NCBI RefSeq assembly: GCF_019774615.1
Contig: NZ_CP081496.1
Location: 2,294,001-2,358,000, forward strand
Source: Streptomyces sp. BHT-5-2
GTDB taxonomy: Bacteria > Actinomycetota > Actinomycetes > Streptomycetales > Streptomycetaceae
Direction: 5' to 3'
DNA: 64,000 nt
Shown here: piece by piece, positions 1-10,478 of the stretch
Layout: each line of letters begins with the position of its first letter
Position numbering within the stretch: position 1 is the stretch's first letter
The notes under the pieces: model-generated
Seen by the model: the letters and a program-made list of their open reading frames with translations, nothing else
What the model was told of the DNA's origin: nothing
The model's database searches: none
Program-made: the position numbers and the translations under genes

Positions 1-1
1 C

Positions 2-739
2 GGCACGGCGACCGTGGCGGCGGTGCTCTGCGGGGTGGCGACGGGGGTCCTCGGCGGCCTGGCCGGCGGGTCGTTGGGCGAGGGTGCGCTCGCGTCGTTC
101 GGGCCCGCCGGATGGCTCATCGGCCCCGTGGCGGCGGGCTGGACGGCGCTGGCCGGGGTGCCCGGGACGCTGGGGCTGCGCGTCTGGCGGCGGGGCCGGC
201 GGCGGGCGGTCGAGGGCCGCGGGCCGAGCCTCCGAGCCCTGCCCGGCCTCCTGTTCCGCCGCGGCCGGACGACCGAACCGGAGCCGGGCACGAAGCCGGG
301 CACGGAGCCGGGCACGGAGCCGAGCCAGGAGCCGATCCCGGAGCCGGCCGGGGAGTTGATCCCGGAGTCGAGCGGGGAGTCGAGCCGGGAGCCGGACCCG
401 ACGACGGCGGACCCGACGACGCCGGACCTGGTGTCGGACGTGACGCCGGTCCCGACGGCCGGCTCGACGCCGGAGGACCCGGCGGCCCCGATCGACGAGC
501 CGAGCGGGGGCCGTGGAAGCGAACGGCGGGCGGGCCGAGCGGCGGGCCGGTGGACCGCCCGCGCCAAGGGCCGCCGGGAGAAGGCCCGCCGCGGCAAGGA
601 CGACCGGACCGAGGACGGCCCCATCAAGGCTGACCCGGTCAAGGCCGACCCGGCCAAGCCCGACCCGACCAAGGGCGACCGGACCGAGGACGGTCGGACC
701 GAGGACGGCCGGGGCGGCGACCAGGAGTCCGCCGCCTGA
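2..739 (+). CDS. C-terminal part of a multi-pass membrane protein (PerM/DUF6350-like)
   Basis: The reading frame is already open at the left edge, so the true start lies outside the window. The first ~65 visible residues are a glycine/alanine-rich hydrophobic stretch consistent with the last transmembrane helices, followed by an arginine-rich stop-transfer (RVWRRGRRR). The remaining ~170 residues are a low-complexity tail rich in E/P/T, then K/D/R, with repeated EPGTEPGTEP and DPVKADPAKPDP units, presumably a disordered cytoplasmic tail. Streptomyces carry a DUF6350 (PerM-like cell-division-associated) membrane protein just upstream of purN, and position and topology fit. The assignment rests on context and memory because the conserved core is not visible. 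Confidence 0.6.
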   Translation, partial: GTATVAAVLCGVATGVLGGLAGGSLGEGALASFGPAGWLIGPVAAGWTALAGVPGTLGLRVWRRGRRRAVEGRGPSLRALPGLLFRRGRTTEPEPGTKPGTEPGTEPSQEPIPEPAGELIPESSGESSREPDPTTADPTTPDLVSDVTPVPTAGSTPEDPAAPIDEPSGGRGSERRAGRAAGRWTARAKGRREKARRGKDDRTEDGPIKADPVKADPAKPDPTKGDRTEDGRTEDGRGGDQESAA

Positions 740-766
740 GGGCGCGCGCCCGGGCGCGCCCGGTCC

Positions 767-1690
767 CTACTGTTGCTGCTGCTGACTGAGCAGCGGCCGG
801 AGCTGCGGCGGCAGGAGCCGCTCGCAGGACTTGCTCGCCGCCTGCGTCAGCGCGTCGTTCACGCAGGTGAAGTAGTCGCGGTAGACGACCTGCACGGTGA
901 ACGTCGCGGCCACCATCATCAGCGCCAGCGAGGCGGTCACCAGGCCGGCGATCGCGGCGGTGGTCTGCGGCCGGGTCGTGGCGGCCGGTGCGCCGCCGGG
1001 CCGGCCCGGCGGGGGCGGGGTGGCGCCGCCGGCCGGACGCCCCTCCGGCGCCGTGGCGTTCGCCTTCTTCGGTTCGGCCTTGCCGCGCAGTGCGCTGACG
1101 CCCCAGTAGAGGGAGAGCGCACCCAGCAGCAGCGCCACCTCCGGCAGGCTGAAGAGCACGAAGAAGAACGCCCACATCCCGGCCAGCAGGGCGTAGCGGG
1201 CCCGCCGCTGGAGCGGGTCGGTGGGGTCCCAGCGCAGCCCGCCGGGGCCGCCGCCCTGCCCGCCCGGTCCGCCGGATCCGCCCGGACCGCCCTGCCCGCC
1301 CTGACCGCCGCCCCGGCCGGGCCGGGTGCCGAACCCGCCGCCCTGCCGGCCCGGTTGGCGGCTGCTCCACTGGCTGCCCCAGGCCGGCGGCTGGTCCTGC
1401 GGCCGCTGCTCCTCGTCACCGTCACCGTCGCCCTGGGCCTGCCCCGTGAGGTGGGGACGCGGTCGCCACTCCTGGTCGGGGGTGCCGGCCGGCGGCGGTG
1501 CGAAGGGGTTGTCGTCCCGGTCGGAGGAGGACGGGTCCGGGCCGCCGGCGGACGGTGAGCCCGGGGCGGACGACGACTTGCGCTCGCGCGGCAGGACGAC
1601 CACCCCTGGGTCGGTGGCGGGCTGGGGGCACCACCCGGCGACGGCCGGGGGAGCGAGGAGGAGAGCCGCGCGGCGGCGTCGGTCCGGCAT
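767..1690 (-). CDS. Hypothetical integral membrane protein with Gly/Pro-rich N-terminus
   Basis: The N-terminal half is disordered, with DDNPFAPPPAGTPDQEW followed by Gly-Gln-Gly repeats. The C-terminal half has about three hydrophobic helices (one around YALLAGMWAFFFVLFSLPEV, one around LLLGALSLYWGVSAL, one around AGLVTASLALMMVAATF), then a short tail with two cysteines that ends in a run of five glutamines encoded by CAG codons. The start is uncertain. The frame is open to 1765. I chose the ATG at 1690, preceded by GGGGAAG, but a GTG at 1603 would place the start just before the segment that looks conserved. It is convergent with the upstream membrane protein and divergent from purN. No function can be assigned. 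Confidence 0.6.
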   Translation of the reverse strand: MPDRRRRAALLLAPPAVAGWCPQPATDPGVVVLPRERKSSSAPGSPSAGGPDPSSSDRDDNPFAPPPAGTPDQEWRPRPHLTGQAQGDGDGDEEQRPQDQPPAWGSQWSSRQPGRQGGGFGTRPGRGGGQGGQGGPGGSGGPGGQGGGPGGLRWDPTDPLQRRARYALLAGMWAFFFVLFSLPEVALLLGALSLYWGVSALRGKAEPKKANATAPEGRPAGGATPPPPGRPGGAPAATTRPQTTAAIAGLVTASLALMMVAATFTVQVVYRDYFTCVNDALTQAASKSCERLLPPQLRPLLSQQQQQ

Positions 1691-1985
1691 CTGGAGTGAG
1701 TCTTCCCCTTGTCGCGGGCGTCCGTCCGGCGGGTGGGCCGGGCGGACGGTCACCATGAACTGCATGCGTTCTCCCGCCCGACGCTACCTCCCGTGCCCGC
1801 CCCCGTCCCGCGGGGGCCGCGCGGTGTGCCGGTATCGTTGCTGACGGTCGGCGCGTTCGTAGGGTTCCCCGGATTCGCGAAACCCCTGGCTTTGTACGAC
1901 CGCACAAAGACCGTAGGACCCCGAAAGACCGCAGAGCCCCGCACAGCACCCCAGACCCGCAAGACCCGGCGAGAAAGACCCCACC

Positions 1986-2630
1986 GTGGCCCCCTCCTCT
2001 CTTCCCGCTCGCTCCGCCCCGGCCCGCATCGTGGTACTCGTCTCCGGTTCGGGCACCAACCTCCAGGCGCTGCTCGACGCCATCGCCGAGGAGGGTGCCG
2101 CCGCATACGGCGCCGAGATCGTCGCGGTGGGCGCCGACCGCACCGGGATCGCCGGCCTGGAGCGCGCCGAGCGGGCCGGGCTGCCGACGTTCGTCTGCCG
2201 GGTCAGGGACTACCCGGACCGCGCGGCCTGGGACGCGGCGCTCACCGAGGCGACCGCCGCGCACGCCCCCGACCTGGTGGTCTCGGCCGGCTTCATGAAG
2301 ATCCTCGGGAAGGACTTCCTGGCCCGCTTCGGCGGCCGGACGGTCAACACCCACCCGGCGCTGCTGCCCAGCTTTCCCGGTGCCCACGGTGTGCGCGACG
2401 CGCTCGCGTACGGCGCGAAGGTCACCGGCTGCACCGTCCACTTCGTCGACGACGGCGTCGACACCGGCCCGATCATCGCCCAGGGCGTGGTCGAGGTCCG
2501 GGCGGAGGACGACGAATCCGCGCTGCATGAGCGCATCAAGGAAGTCGAGCGATCACTGCTCGTCGATGTCGTGGGGCGTCTGGCCCGGCACGGCTACCAC
2601 ATAGAGGGACGAAAGGTACGTATCTCGTGA
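1986..2630 (+). CDS. purN: Phosphoribosylglycinamide formyltransferase
   Basis: PurN transfers the formyl group of 10-formyl-THF to GAR, the third step of purine synthesis. The family signatures are present: [10 protein letters not shown] near residue 19 (phosphate loop), SAGFMKILG, the catalytic-site block [16 protein letters not shown] and [10 protein letters not shown] near the C-terminus, which carry the Asn, His and Asp of the active site. Its 214 residues match the usual size. The start is GTG, preceded by GCGAGAAAG. The stop overlaps the purH start (GTGA, 4 bp), so the two are translationally coupled in one operon, as is common in actinobacteria. Confidence 0.97.
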   Translation: MAPSSLPARSAPARIVVLVSGSGTNLQALLDAIAEEGAAAYGAEIVAVGADRTGIAGLERAERAGLPTFVCRVRDYPDRAAWDAALTEATAAHAPDLVVSAGFMKILGKDFLARFGGRTVNTHPALLPSFPGAHGVRDALAYGAKVTGCTVHFVDDGVDTGPIIAQGVVEVRAEDDESALHERIKEVERSLLVDVVGRLARHGYHIEGRKVRIS

Positions 2631-4207
2631 CCGCCACCGAAGGCATCGCCACCGAAGGTACGCAGCGGCCCATCCGCCGCGCGCTGGTCAGCGTCTACGA
2701 CAAGTCCGGGCTGGAGGAGCTGGCCCAGGGGCTGCACGCGGCGGGCGTCCAGCTGGTCTCGACCGGGTCGACGGCCGGGCGGATCGCCGCCGCCGGGGTG
2801 CCGGTCACCAAGGTCGAGGAGCTCACCGGCTTCCCCGAGTGCCTCGACGGCCGGGTCAAGACCCTGCACCCCAAGGTGCACGCCGGCATCCTCGCCGACC
2901 TGCGGCTGGAGCCCCACCGCGAGCAGCTCGCCGAGCTGGGCGTGGAGCCGTTCGACCTGGTCGTCGTCAACCTCTACCCGTTCCGCGAGACGGTCGCCTC
3001 CGGCGCCTCGCCGGACGAGTGCGTCGAGCAGATCGACATCGGCGGCCCCTCGATGGTCCGCGCCGCCGCCAAGAACCACCCCTCGGTCGCCGTGGTCACC
3101 AGCCCCGAGCGCTACGCCGACGTCCTCGCGGCCGTCAACGGCGGCGGGTTCGACCTGGCCGCCCGCAAGCGCCTGGCCGCCGAGGCGTTCCGGCACACCG
3201 CCGCCTACGACGTGGCCGTCGCCTCCTGGTTCGCCTCGTCCTACGCCCCCGTGGACGAGTCCTCCTTCCCCGACTTCCTCGGCGCCATCTACGAGCGCGA
3301 GAACACCCTGCGCTACGGCGAGAACCCGCACCAGGACGCGGCCCTCTACGTCGACGGCTCAGCCGGCCTCGCGGCCGCCGAGCAGCTGCACGGCAAGGAG
3401 ATGTCGTACAACAACTACACGGACACGGACGCCGCCCGCCGTGCCGCGTACGACCACGACGAGCCGTGCGTCGCGATCATCAAGCACGCCAACCCCTGCG
3501 GTATCGCGGTCGGTTCGGATGTCGCCGAGGCGCACCGCAAGGCGCACGCCTGCGACCCGGTCTCCGCGTACGGCGGCGTGATCGCCGTGAACCGGCCGGT
3601 CAGCAAGGAGCTGGCCGAGCAGGTCGCCGGCATCTTCACCGAGGTCATCGTCGCCCCGGACTACGAGGAGGGGGCCCTGGAGGCCCTCGCCAAGAAGAAG
3701 AACCTCCGTGTGCTGAAGGCCCCGAGCGCGCCCTGCAACCGGGTCGAGGCCAAGCAGATCGACGGCGGTGTGCTGCTCCAGGTCACCGACCGGCTCCAGG
3801 CCGACGGCGACGACCCGGCCAACTGGACGCTGGCGACCGGCGAGGCGCTCTCCCCCGAGGAGCTCCAGGAGCTGGCCTTCGCCTGGAAGGCGTGCCGGGC
3901 CGTCAAGTCCAACGCGATCCTGCTCGCCAAGGACGGCGCCTCGGTCGGCGTCGGCATGGGCCAGGTCAACCGCGTCGACTCCTGCAAGCTCGCCGTGGAG
4001 CGCGCGGGCGAGGAGCGGGCGCGCGGCTCCTACGCGGCCTCCGACGCCTTCTTCCCGTTCCCCGACGGGCCGGAGATCCTCATCGGCGCCGGGGTGCGGG
4101 CGATCGTCCAGCCGGGCGGCTCGATCCGTGACGAACTGGTCGTCGAGGCCGCCCAGAAGGCCGGCGTGACGATGTACTTCACCGGTACCCGGCACTTCTT
4201 CCACTGA
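2627..4207 (+). CDS. purH: Bifunctional AICAR transformylase / IMP cyclohydrolase
   Basis: PurH catalyses the last two steps of IMP synthesis: formylation of AICAR with 10-formyl-THF, then ring closure. The N-terminal MGS-like cyclohydrolase domain (residues ~15-150) shows [27 protein letters not shown] and [17 protein letters not shown]. The transformylase domain follows, with RYGENPHQ, the catalytic KHANPCG motif and the typical C-terminal end TGTRHFFH. Its 526 residues are full length. The GTG start overlaps the purN stop by 4 bp. A strong hairpin terminator lies 18 bp after the stop. Confidence 0.98.
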   Translation: MTATEGIATEGTQRPIRRALVSVYDKSGLEELAQGLHAAGVQLVSTGSTAGRIAAAGVPVTKVEELTGFPECLDGRVKTLHPKVHAGILADLRLEPHREQLAELGVEPFDLVVVNLYPFRETVASGASPDECVEQIDIGGPSMVRAAAKNHPSVAVVTSPERYADVLAAVNGGGFDLAARKRLAAEAFRHTAAYDVAVASWFASSYAPVDESSFPDFLGAIYERENTLRYGENPHQDAALYVDGSAGLAAAEQLHGKEMSYNNYTDTDAARRAAYDHDEPCVAIIKHANPCGIAVGSDVAEAHRKAHACDPVSAYGGVIAVNRPVSKELAEQVAGIFTEVIVAPDYEEGALEALAKKKNLRVLKAPSAPCNRVEAKQIDGGVLLQVTDRLQADGDDPANWTLATGEALSPEELQELAFAWKACRAVKSNAILLAKDGASVGVGMGQVNRVDSCKLAVERAGEERARGSYAASDAFFPFPDGPEILIGAGVRAIVQPGGSIRDELVVEAAQKAGVTMYFTGTRHFFH

Positions 4208-4224
4208 GCCGGACCGGTCACGCG

Positions 4225-4264
4225 CGGAGGGCCGCACCCCGTCACTTCGGGGTGCGGCCCTCCG
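4225..4264 (+). terminator. Rho-independent-type terminator after purH
   Basis: Perfect 16-bp arms (CGGAGGGCCGCACCCC and its complement) plus one more closing G-C pair, with a six-base loop. It sits between the convergent ends of purH and the membrane protein at 4283 and can serve both strands. There is no U-tract, as is usual in Streptomyces. Confidence 0.85.
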
Positions 4265-4282
4265 CCGCTGTTTGCGCGGTGC

Positions 4283-4873
4283 CTAGTGACGCGGCCTGCT
4301 GAACCAGGACTTGCTCTCGTCCTTGGAGGCCATGACGATCACTGTGATGCCCAGCGCCGTGTGGATCAGGCCGAGCGGGAAGGAGGCGAAGCTCAGCAAG
4401 GTGGTGCCGGCGCCGAAGACGATGGTGCTGATGCGGACACCGTTGCTGCCGTTGCCGAACTGGGCGGCGAGCGTAAGCGCGGCGGCCGTGAAGATCACGA
4501 TGACCACGATGGCCGCGATCGCGAAGCCCTTGGTGACCGCGAATGCGGACGAGTCCGCGTACGGGGAGGACGACGCCTCGTGCGACGCCTTGCTGAAGAC
4601 GCCCAGCATGACCACCGACAGGACCAGGCCGATGAGGTTCAGCCCGGCGAGCACGAACAGCATCACCCGGGCCGTCTTGACGCTGCTCGGCATCACCGTC
4701 GGGTACGGCATCTGCGCCGCGGGCATCGGACCGCCCGCGTACGGACCGCCCGGGTACGGGCTGTACGGGGCCATCGGCTGCTGCGGCTGCTGCGGCTGCT
4801 GGGGATAGCCGTAACCGGGCTGCTGGCCCGGTGGAGGGCCGTAGGGGTTGGGGTTGGGGTTGGGATAACTCAC
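4283..4873 (-). CDS. Pro/Gln/Tyr-rich N-terminus, four-helix membrane protein
   Basis: Residues 1-65 are a disordered YPNPNPNP / QQPQQPQQP / PGGPYAGGP tail. Four hydrophobic helices follow ([76 protein letters not shown]), with a short charged end [13 protein letters not shown]. This plan (low-complexity cytoplasmic N-terminus plus four helices) is common in small actinobacterial DUF4064/RDD-like membrane proteins, but no catalytic motif is present and I cannot name a function. The neighbour at 4994-5806 has the same plan, suggesting a related role or an old duplication. Confidence 0.8.
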   Translation of the reverse strand: MSYPNPNPNPYGPPPGQQPGYGYPQQPQQPQQPMAPYSPYPGGPYAGGPMPAAQMPYPTVMPSSVKTARVMLFVLAGLNLIGLVLSVVMLGVFSKASHEASSSPYADSSAFAVTKGFAIAAIVVIVIFTAAALTLAAQFGNGSNGVRISTIVFGAGTTLLSFASFPLGLIHTALGITVIVMASKDESKSWFSRPRH

Positions 4874-4917
4874 GAGCGGTGCCCTTCAGACGACTTGGAG
4901 CGGTATCGGCGAGCGCC

Positions 4918-4955
4918 GTGAAGGCCCCCGATCGCTGCTGCGAGGGGGCCTTCAC
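4918..4955 (-). terminator. Hairpin terminator downstream of the RDD gene
   Basis: Perfect 12-bp arms GTGAAGGCCCCC / GGGGGCCTTCAC around a 14-base loop. It lies just past the stop of the minus-strand RDD gene and upstream of the next minus-strand gene, so it probably separates the two transcripts. Confidence 0.8.
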
Positions 4956-4993
4956 TGGGCTGTGCGGGGCAGGTAGTGCGGCCCGTTATGGCA

Positions 4994-5806
4994 TTACTTG
5001 GGAGCCTCGACGACCACCGTGCCGACGATCTTGTCCGCGAACGTCTGGTTCTTCTCGTCCCACAGCGGCCACAGCCAGCCGATGCCGCACAGCGCGCCGT
5101 TCAGGCCGCGGCAGAGGTAGCGGACGAAGGTCATGCCGAAGCCCATGGGCTGGCCGGTGGTCTCCTTGATGACCTTGATGCCCAGCGCCTTCTTGCCCGG
5201 GGTCTGACCGGTACCGCCTTCCTTCGCCATGAGGAAGAAGCCGCCGCTCACGCCGATCAGCCACGCGATCCCGATGAGGATGAAGAAGATGGCCGGCGTG
5301 CTCGACGTCGTGGCCGACTCGTAGGCGTGGTTGAGGCAGCTGTAGTCCCCCGGCGGGCAGCTGGAGGCGGCCGAGCTGGCCGAGCTGCTGGCCGAGCTCG
5401 CCGAGCCGGCCGCCACGGCGAAGGCGATGACGTAGAGGATGACCGGCACCAGGCCGACGATGAGGAAGTCGATCAGCAGGGCGCCGACCCGCGCACCCCA
5501 GCTCGCGTAACCCGACGGCATCCCCGGCATGCCCGGCTGGCCGTAGGGGGCCGCCGGCTGCTGCGCATAGCCGTAGCCCGGCTGGCCCTGCGGCGGGACC
5601 TGGCCCTGCTGGGGGTAGCCGTACGGCTGCTGGGGCTGCTGCGGGGCGCCCTGCTGGGGGTAGCCGTAGCCGGGCTGACCGCCCTGCGGCGGGGCCGGCG
5701 GCTGCTGGCCGTACGGGCCCTGGGGAGCCTGCGGCGGCTGACCGTACGGCCCCTGGGGGGCCTGCGGCGGCTGGCCGTACGGGTTGTTCGGGTCACCGAA
5801 GCTCAT
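4994..5806 (-). CDS. RDD family membrane protein
   Basis: Residues 1-115 are a PYGQPPQAPQGP-type repeat tail rich in Q, P, G and Y. The RDD domain follows, with the diagnostic arginine in ASWGARVGALLIDFLIVGLV, a long serine/alanine-rich extracellular loop containing two cysteines (CPPGDYSC), a second helix ending LMAKEGGTGQTPGKKALG and an LCRG segment. The family has no firmly established single function; transport roles have been proposed. The start at 5806 is preceded by GGAGGAAAG at good spacing, so the upstream extension to 5869 is rejected. The divergent folD promoter region lies upstream. Confidence 0.88.
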   Translation of the reverse strand: MSFGDPNNPYGQPPQAPQGPYGQPPQAPQGPYGQQPPAPPQGGQPGYGYPQQGAPQQPQQPYGYPQQGQVPPQGQPGYGYAQQPAAPYGQPGMPGMPSGYASWGARVGALLIDFLIVGLVPVILYVIAFAVAAGSASSASSSASSAASSCPPGDYSCLNHAYESATTSSTPAIFFILIGIAWLIGVSGGFFLMAKEGGTGQTPGKKALGIKVIKETTGQPMGFGMTFVRYLCRGLNGALCGIGWLWPLWDEKNQTFADKIVGTVVVEAPK

Positions 5807-6053
5807 GGTGCTGCTTTCCTCCGTTGGTGTCAGTGGGGGACGACGCGGCGTGACTCGGAGGAAAAACACGTGTATTCATGGCCCGCCCCCGACGATGCCT
5901 GCGGCACTGCGCCGTCAATCCTTCTAGGTGAGGATTCCGTCTGTCCAGTCAAGGCGGTCGGTCTTTGTGCAACCGCAATGATCATTTCCGGACAACTGCC
6001 GTCCGCGCGCCCTGATTGGAACACGGGTGCCTCCATCCGGGAGGATGGGGGGT

Positions 6054-6923
6054 ATGACTGCCCAGATTCTGGATGGCAAGGCCACCGCCGCCGCGATCAA
6101 GTCCGAGCTCGCCGCCCGCGTCGAGGCGCTGAAGGCCAAGGGTGTCACCCCCGGCCTGGGCACCCTGCTGGTCGGCGACGACCCCGGCAGCCGCTGGTAC
6201 GTCAACGGCAAGCACCGGGACTGCGCGCAGGTGGGCATCGCCTCCATCCAGCGCGAACTGCCGGAGACCGCCACCCAGGAGGAGATCGAGGCCGTCGTCC
6301 GGGAGCTCAACGAGGACCCGGCCTGCACCGGCTACATCGTCCAACTCCCGCTCCCCAAGGGCATCGACGCCAACCGCGTGCTGGAGCTGATGGATCCGGC
6401 CAAGGACGCCGACGGGCTGCACCCGATGAGCCTGGGCCGCCTGGTCCTCGGCATCGAGGGCCCGCTGCCCTGCACCCCGTACGGCATCGTCCAGCTGCTG
6501 CGGCGGCACGACGTCGAGATCAAGGGCGCGCACGTGGTCGTCGTGGGCCGTGGCATCACCATCGGCCGGCCGATGCCGCTGGTGCTCACCCGCAAGTCCG
6601 AGAACGCCACGGTCACCCAGTGCCACACCGGCACCCGCGACCTCTCCGCACACCTGAAGCAGGCCGACATCATCGTCGCCGCCGCCGGTGTGCCGCACAT
6701 CATCAAGCCCGAGGACGTCAAGCCCGGCGCCGCCGTCCTGGACGTGGGCGTCAGCCGGGACGAGCACGGCAAGATCGTCGGCGATGTGCACCCCGGCGTC
6801 GCCGAGGTGGCCGGCTGGGTCGCCCCCAACCCGGGCGGCGTCGGCCCGATGACCCGCGCCCAGCTGCTGGTCAACGTCGTCGAGGCGGCGGAGCGCGCGG
6901 CTGGGGGCACCGCCCAGCGTTAG
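6054..6923 (+). CDS. folD: Methylene-THF dehydrogenase / methenyl-THF cyclohydrolase
   Basis: FolD interconverts 5,10-methylene-THF, methenyl-THF and 10-formyl-THF with NADP, supplying the formyl donor used by PurN and PurH nearby. Visible motifs: [18 protein letters not shown] (substrate pocket, with the K of the Y-x3-K pair), [19 protein letters not shown], the nucleotide-binding [13 protein letters not shown] and [16 protein letters not shown] at the C-terminus. Full length at 289 residues. The ATG at 6054 follows GGAGG at 9 bp; the in-frame ATG-like start at 6027 has no comparable ribosome site. The 247-bp divergent upstream region contains no riboswitch that I could recognise. Confidence 0.96.
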   Translation: MTAQILDGKATAAAIKSELAARVEALKAKGVTPGLGTLLVGDDPGSRWYVNGKHRDCAQVGIASIQRELPETATQEEIEAVVRELNEDPACTGYIVQLPLPKGIDANRVLELMDPAKDADGLHPMSLGRLVLGIEGPLPCTPYGIVQLLRRHDVEIKGAHVVVVGRGITIGRPMPLVLTRKSENATVTQCHTGTRDLSAHLKQADIIVAAAGVPHIIKPEDVKPGAAVLDVGVSRDEHGKIVGDVHPGVAEVAGWVAPNPGGVGPMTRAQLLVNVVEAAERAAGGTAQR

Positions 6924-7058
6924 CTGGGGGAGTCTGTGACCGGCCCGGACGTGCGAGCCTGGAAGAGGGCCCGCCGTCCCGTGCGACGAACCCGCGACAC
7001 CGACCTCCATCCCGATCTCCACACCGACCCGGACACCGGAAGGGGCTGACCGCCAGAC

Positions 7059-7487
7059 ATGGCTGCCGAAGCGCACTCGGAGGGTGCGTCCGAGCCGCAG
7101 CGCACCTCGCGCCGCTTTCCGCAGCTGACCCGCGACACCGCCCGCCCCGAGGGCGGCGGCCGGGCCGCCTCGGGCAACTACCCGGCGCCGGCCCGGCAGT
7201 GGCCGCTGCTGAGCGTGCTGGGCGGGGTCGCCCTCGGGCTGCTGCTGGTCGCGCTGGACGCGTTCCGGATCGGCTCGATCGTGATCGGGCTGGCCCTGCT
7301 GGGCGGCGCGGTGCTGCGGTGGGCGCTGCCCTCGGTGGGGATGCTGGCCGTCCGGTCCCGCTTCACCGACATGATCACCTACGGCGGCCTGGGCTTCGTG
7401 ATCGTGATCCTGGCGATGATGGTGCAGCCCAAGCCGTGGATCCACATCCCGCTCCTGGACGACATCGTCCACTTCACGGTCCGCTAG
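7059..7487 (+). CDS. DUF3017 family membrane protein
   Basis: A small protein of 142 residues. Residues 1-45 are polar and disordered. Three hydrophobic helices follow (WPLLSVLGGVALGLLLVALDAF, GSIVIGLALLGGAVLRWALP, and FVIVILAMMVQPKPWIHIPL), separated by VRSRFTDMITYGGLG. This matches the actinobacterial DUF3017 family, which typically follows folD. Function is unknown. It is preceded by GGAAGGGG. The 135-bp gap from folD suggests either co-transcription or its own weak promoter. Confidence 0.85.
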   Translation: MAAEAHSEGASEPQRTSRRFPQLTRDTARPEGGGRAASGNYPAPARQWPLLSVLGGVALGLLLVALDAFRIGSIVIGLALLGGAVLRWALPSVGMLAVRSRFTDMITYGGLGFVIVILAMMVQPKPWIHIPLLDDIVHFTVR

Positions 7488-7611
7488 GACGCGGCCACCG
7501 GCCTTTCGCGGCGCTGCGGCACACCTCGTGCCGTAGCGCCGTGCGCCTGTGTGACGCGGGTAACTTGGCGACGTCCGGGGGGTGCCCCAACCGCGAGAGG
7601 GACGTCCACGC

Positions 7612-8832
7612 ATGGCCAAGATCAAGGTTGCCCGCCCCGTCGTCGAGATCGACGGCGACGAGATGACCCGCATCATCTGGTCGTCCATCAGGGACCGGCT
7701 GATCCTCCCGTACCTCGACGTCGAGCTGAAGTACTTCGACCTCGGCATCGAGCACCGGGACGCCACCAGCGACCAGGTCACCGTCGACGCCGCGCACGCC
7801 GTCCAGGAGTACGGCGTCGGGGTGAAGTGCGCGACGATCACCCCGGACGAGGCCCGGGTCGAGGAGTTCAACCTCAAGGCGATGTACCGCTCGCCGAACG
7901 GCACGATCCGCAACATCCTCGGCGGCGTGATCTTCCGCGAGCCCATCATCATGGAGAACGTTCCGCGGCTCGTCCCCGGCTGGACCAGCCCCATCGTCGT
8001 CGGCCGCCACGCCTTCGGCGACCAGTACCGCGCCACCGACCTGAAGGTCCCCGGGCCCGGCACGCTCACCCTGGCCTTCGCCCCGGCGGACGGCGGTGAG
8101 CCGACCGAGCTGGAGGTGCACCAATTCCCCGGCGCCGGCGTGGCCCTGGCGATGTACAACCACGACGACTCGATCCGCGACTTCGCCCGGGCGTCGTTCC
8201 GCTACGGGCTGGACCGCGGCTACCCCGTCTACCTCTCCACGAAGAACACGATCCTCAAGAAGTACGACGGCCGCTTCAAGGACCTCTTCCAGGAGGTCTT
8301 CGACGGCGAGTTCCGGACCGAGTTCGAGGCCCGCGGCCTGACGTACGAGCACCGGCTGATCGACGACATGGTGGCCATGGCCCTGAAGTCGTCCGGCGGC
8401 TACGTCTGGGCGTGCAAGAACTACGACGGCGATGTGCAGTCGGACGTCGTCGCCCAGGGGTTCGGTTCGCTCGGGCTGATGACGTCGGTGCTGATGACGC
8501 CCGACGGACGGACCCTGGAGGCCGAGGCCGCGCACGGCACCGTCACCCGCCACTACCGGCAGCACCAGCAGGGCAAGGCCACCTCCACCAACCCCGTCGC
8601 CTCGGTCTTCGCCTGGACCCGCGGCCTGGCGCACCGCGGCAAACTGGACGACACCCCCGAGGTGACCCGCTTCGCCCACACCCTGGAGCGGGTCTGCGTG
8701 GAGACCGTCGAGGGCGGCCAGATGACCAGGGACCTGGCGCTGCTGATCGGCCCGGCCCAGCCGTGGCTGACCACCGACCAGTTCCTGGAGGCGCTGGACG
8801 CCGGGCTGCAGAAGGCGATGGCGCCCGCCTGA
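7612..8832 (+). CDS. icd: NADP-dependent isocitrate dehydrogenase (eukaryotic-type, subfamily II)
   Basis: Oxidatively decarboxylates isocitrate to 2-oxoglutarate in the TCA cycle. At 406 residues with [13 protein letters not shown] at the N-terminus, [19 protein letters not shown] (isocitrate-binding Ser and Arg), LIDDMVAM and [14 protein letters not shown] / [15 protein letters not shown] (NADP site), it is the homodimeric eukaryote-like form, not the monomeric ~80 kDa IDH found in other actinobacteria. The start at ATG 7612 follows GAGAGGGA; the upstream in-frame GTG (7582) is less likely. It is followed by a terminator and then mdh. Confidence 0.95.
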   Translation: MAKIKVARPVVEIDGDEMTRIIWSSIRDRLILPYLDVELKYFDLGIEHRDATSDQVTVDAAHAVQEYGVGVKCATITPDEARVEEFNLKAMYRSPNGTIRNILGGVIFREPIIMENVPRLVPGWTSPIVVGRHAFGDQYRATDLKVPGPGTLTLAFAPADGGEPTELEVHQFPGAGVALAMYNHDDSIRDFARASFRYGLDRGYPVYLSTKNTILKKYDGRFKDLFQEVFDGEFRTEFEARGLTYEHRLIDDMVAMALKSSGGYVWACKNYDGDVQSDVVAQGFGSLGLMTSVLMTPDGRTLEAEAAHGTVTRHYRQHQQGKATSTNPVASVFAWTRGLAHRGKLDDTPEVTRFAHTLERVCVETVEGGQMTRDLALLIGPAQPWLTTDQFLEALDAGLQKAMAPA

Positions 8833-8961
8833 GCCGGCCCCGGCGGCCTGTGCGGCTGGCCGGGAATCGCCGTCGTCGTGGAACCGCCGCGAGAGTGGGG
8901 GGATTGCCCTCCCGTATCCCGGGCATGCGCACCACACCCCCCCACGGGTATGCACAACCGC

Positions 8962-8998
8962 CGGCCGCCCGCGCTGCCCCTCCAAGAGCGGGCGGCCG
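8962..8998 (+). terminator. Terminator downstream of icd
   Basis: Perfect 11-bp arms CGGCCGCCCGC / GCGGGCGGCCG with a 15-base loop, followed by a C/T-rich stretch. It separates icd from mdh. Confidence 0.75.
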
Positions 8999-9131
8999 TC
9001 GTCCCCCCCGGCCGGGCCGGCCCGCCGGCCGCCCGCACGGCGGCCGCCGAGGTGGTCCGGCCGGGACGGCGTGACGGCCGGTGAGGTGTCCCACACCGGC
9101 CCGTCACCTGTGCGGGTCGGGGGTCCGATAG

Positions 9132-10235
<1,104 letters not shown>

Positions 10236-10267
10236 GCCGGCGCCGGCGCACCGCCGCACCACCCCTT

Positions 10268-10303
10268 CCGAGCCCGCATGGCCCAACGGCCGTGCGGGCT
10301 CGG
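10268..10303 (+). terminator. Terminator downstream of mdh
   Basis: Arms CCGAGCCCGCA / TGCGGGCTCGG (11 bp, perfect), with an inner TGGCC/GGCCG extension. Confidence 0.75.
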
Positions 10304-10307
10304 CCCG

Positions 10308-10322
10308 TTGACGCAACGTCAG
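10308..10322. repeat. TGACG-n3-CGTCA palindrome
   Basis: TTGACGCAACGTCAG contains TGACG-CAA-CGTCA, the same form as the palindromes at 49000-49016 and 49897-49911. Here it lies ~160 bp before the start of the 10479 gene and its TTGACG could also act as a -35 element (TAACGC follows 16 bp later). Confidence 0.4.
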
Positions 10323-10478
10323 TCGACGATAACGCGCTGACACGACGCCCTCCGTTCCTCTATGCTCTGCGGTCCCTTCACACGTACGGGTGAAGGTGCG
10401 CGCTGGCGGAACTGCGCCGCCGCGCCGGTGCGTTGTGACGGATACGCGCTGGCAGGACGGCAGCTACGGGGGAGTCCG

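Noticed and set aside
767..790. Short CAG/CTG microsatellite encoding five glutamines
   Set aside because: It is the natural C-terminus of the 767-1690 protein; too short to suggest anything.
5870..6053. Possible folate or ZTP riboswitch upstream of folD
   Set aside because: Neither of the conserved pfl blocks nor a THF-type pairing is visible there; only glyA carries the pfl blocks.
4976..7666. Long open frame (~900 codons) on the plus strand opposite the RDD gene and across folD
   Set aside because: It runs antisense or out of frame to RDD, folD and DUF3017, and has Arg/Ala/Gly-rich content typical of high-GC shadow frames.
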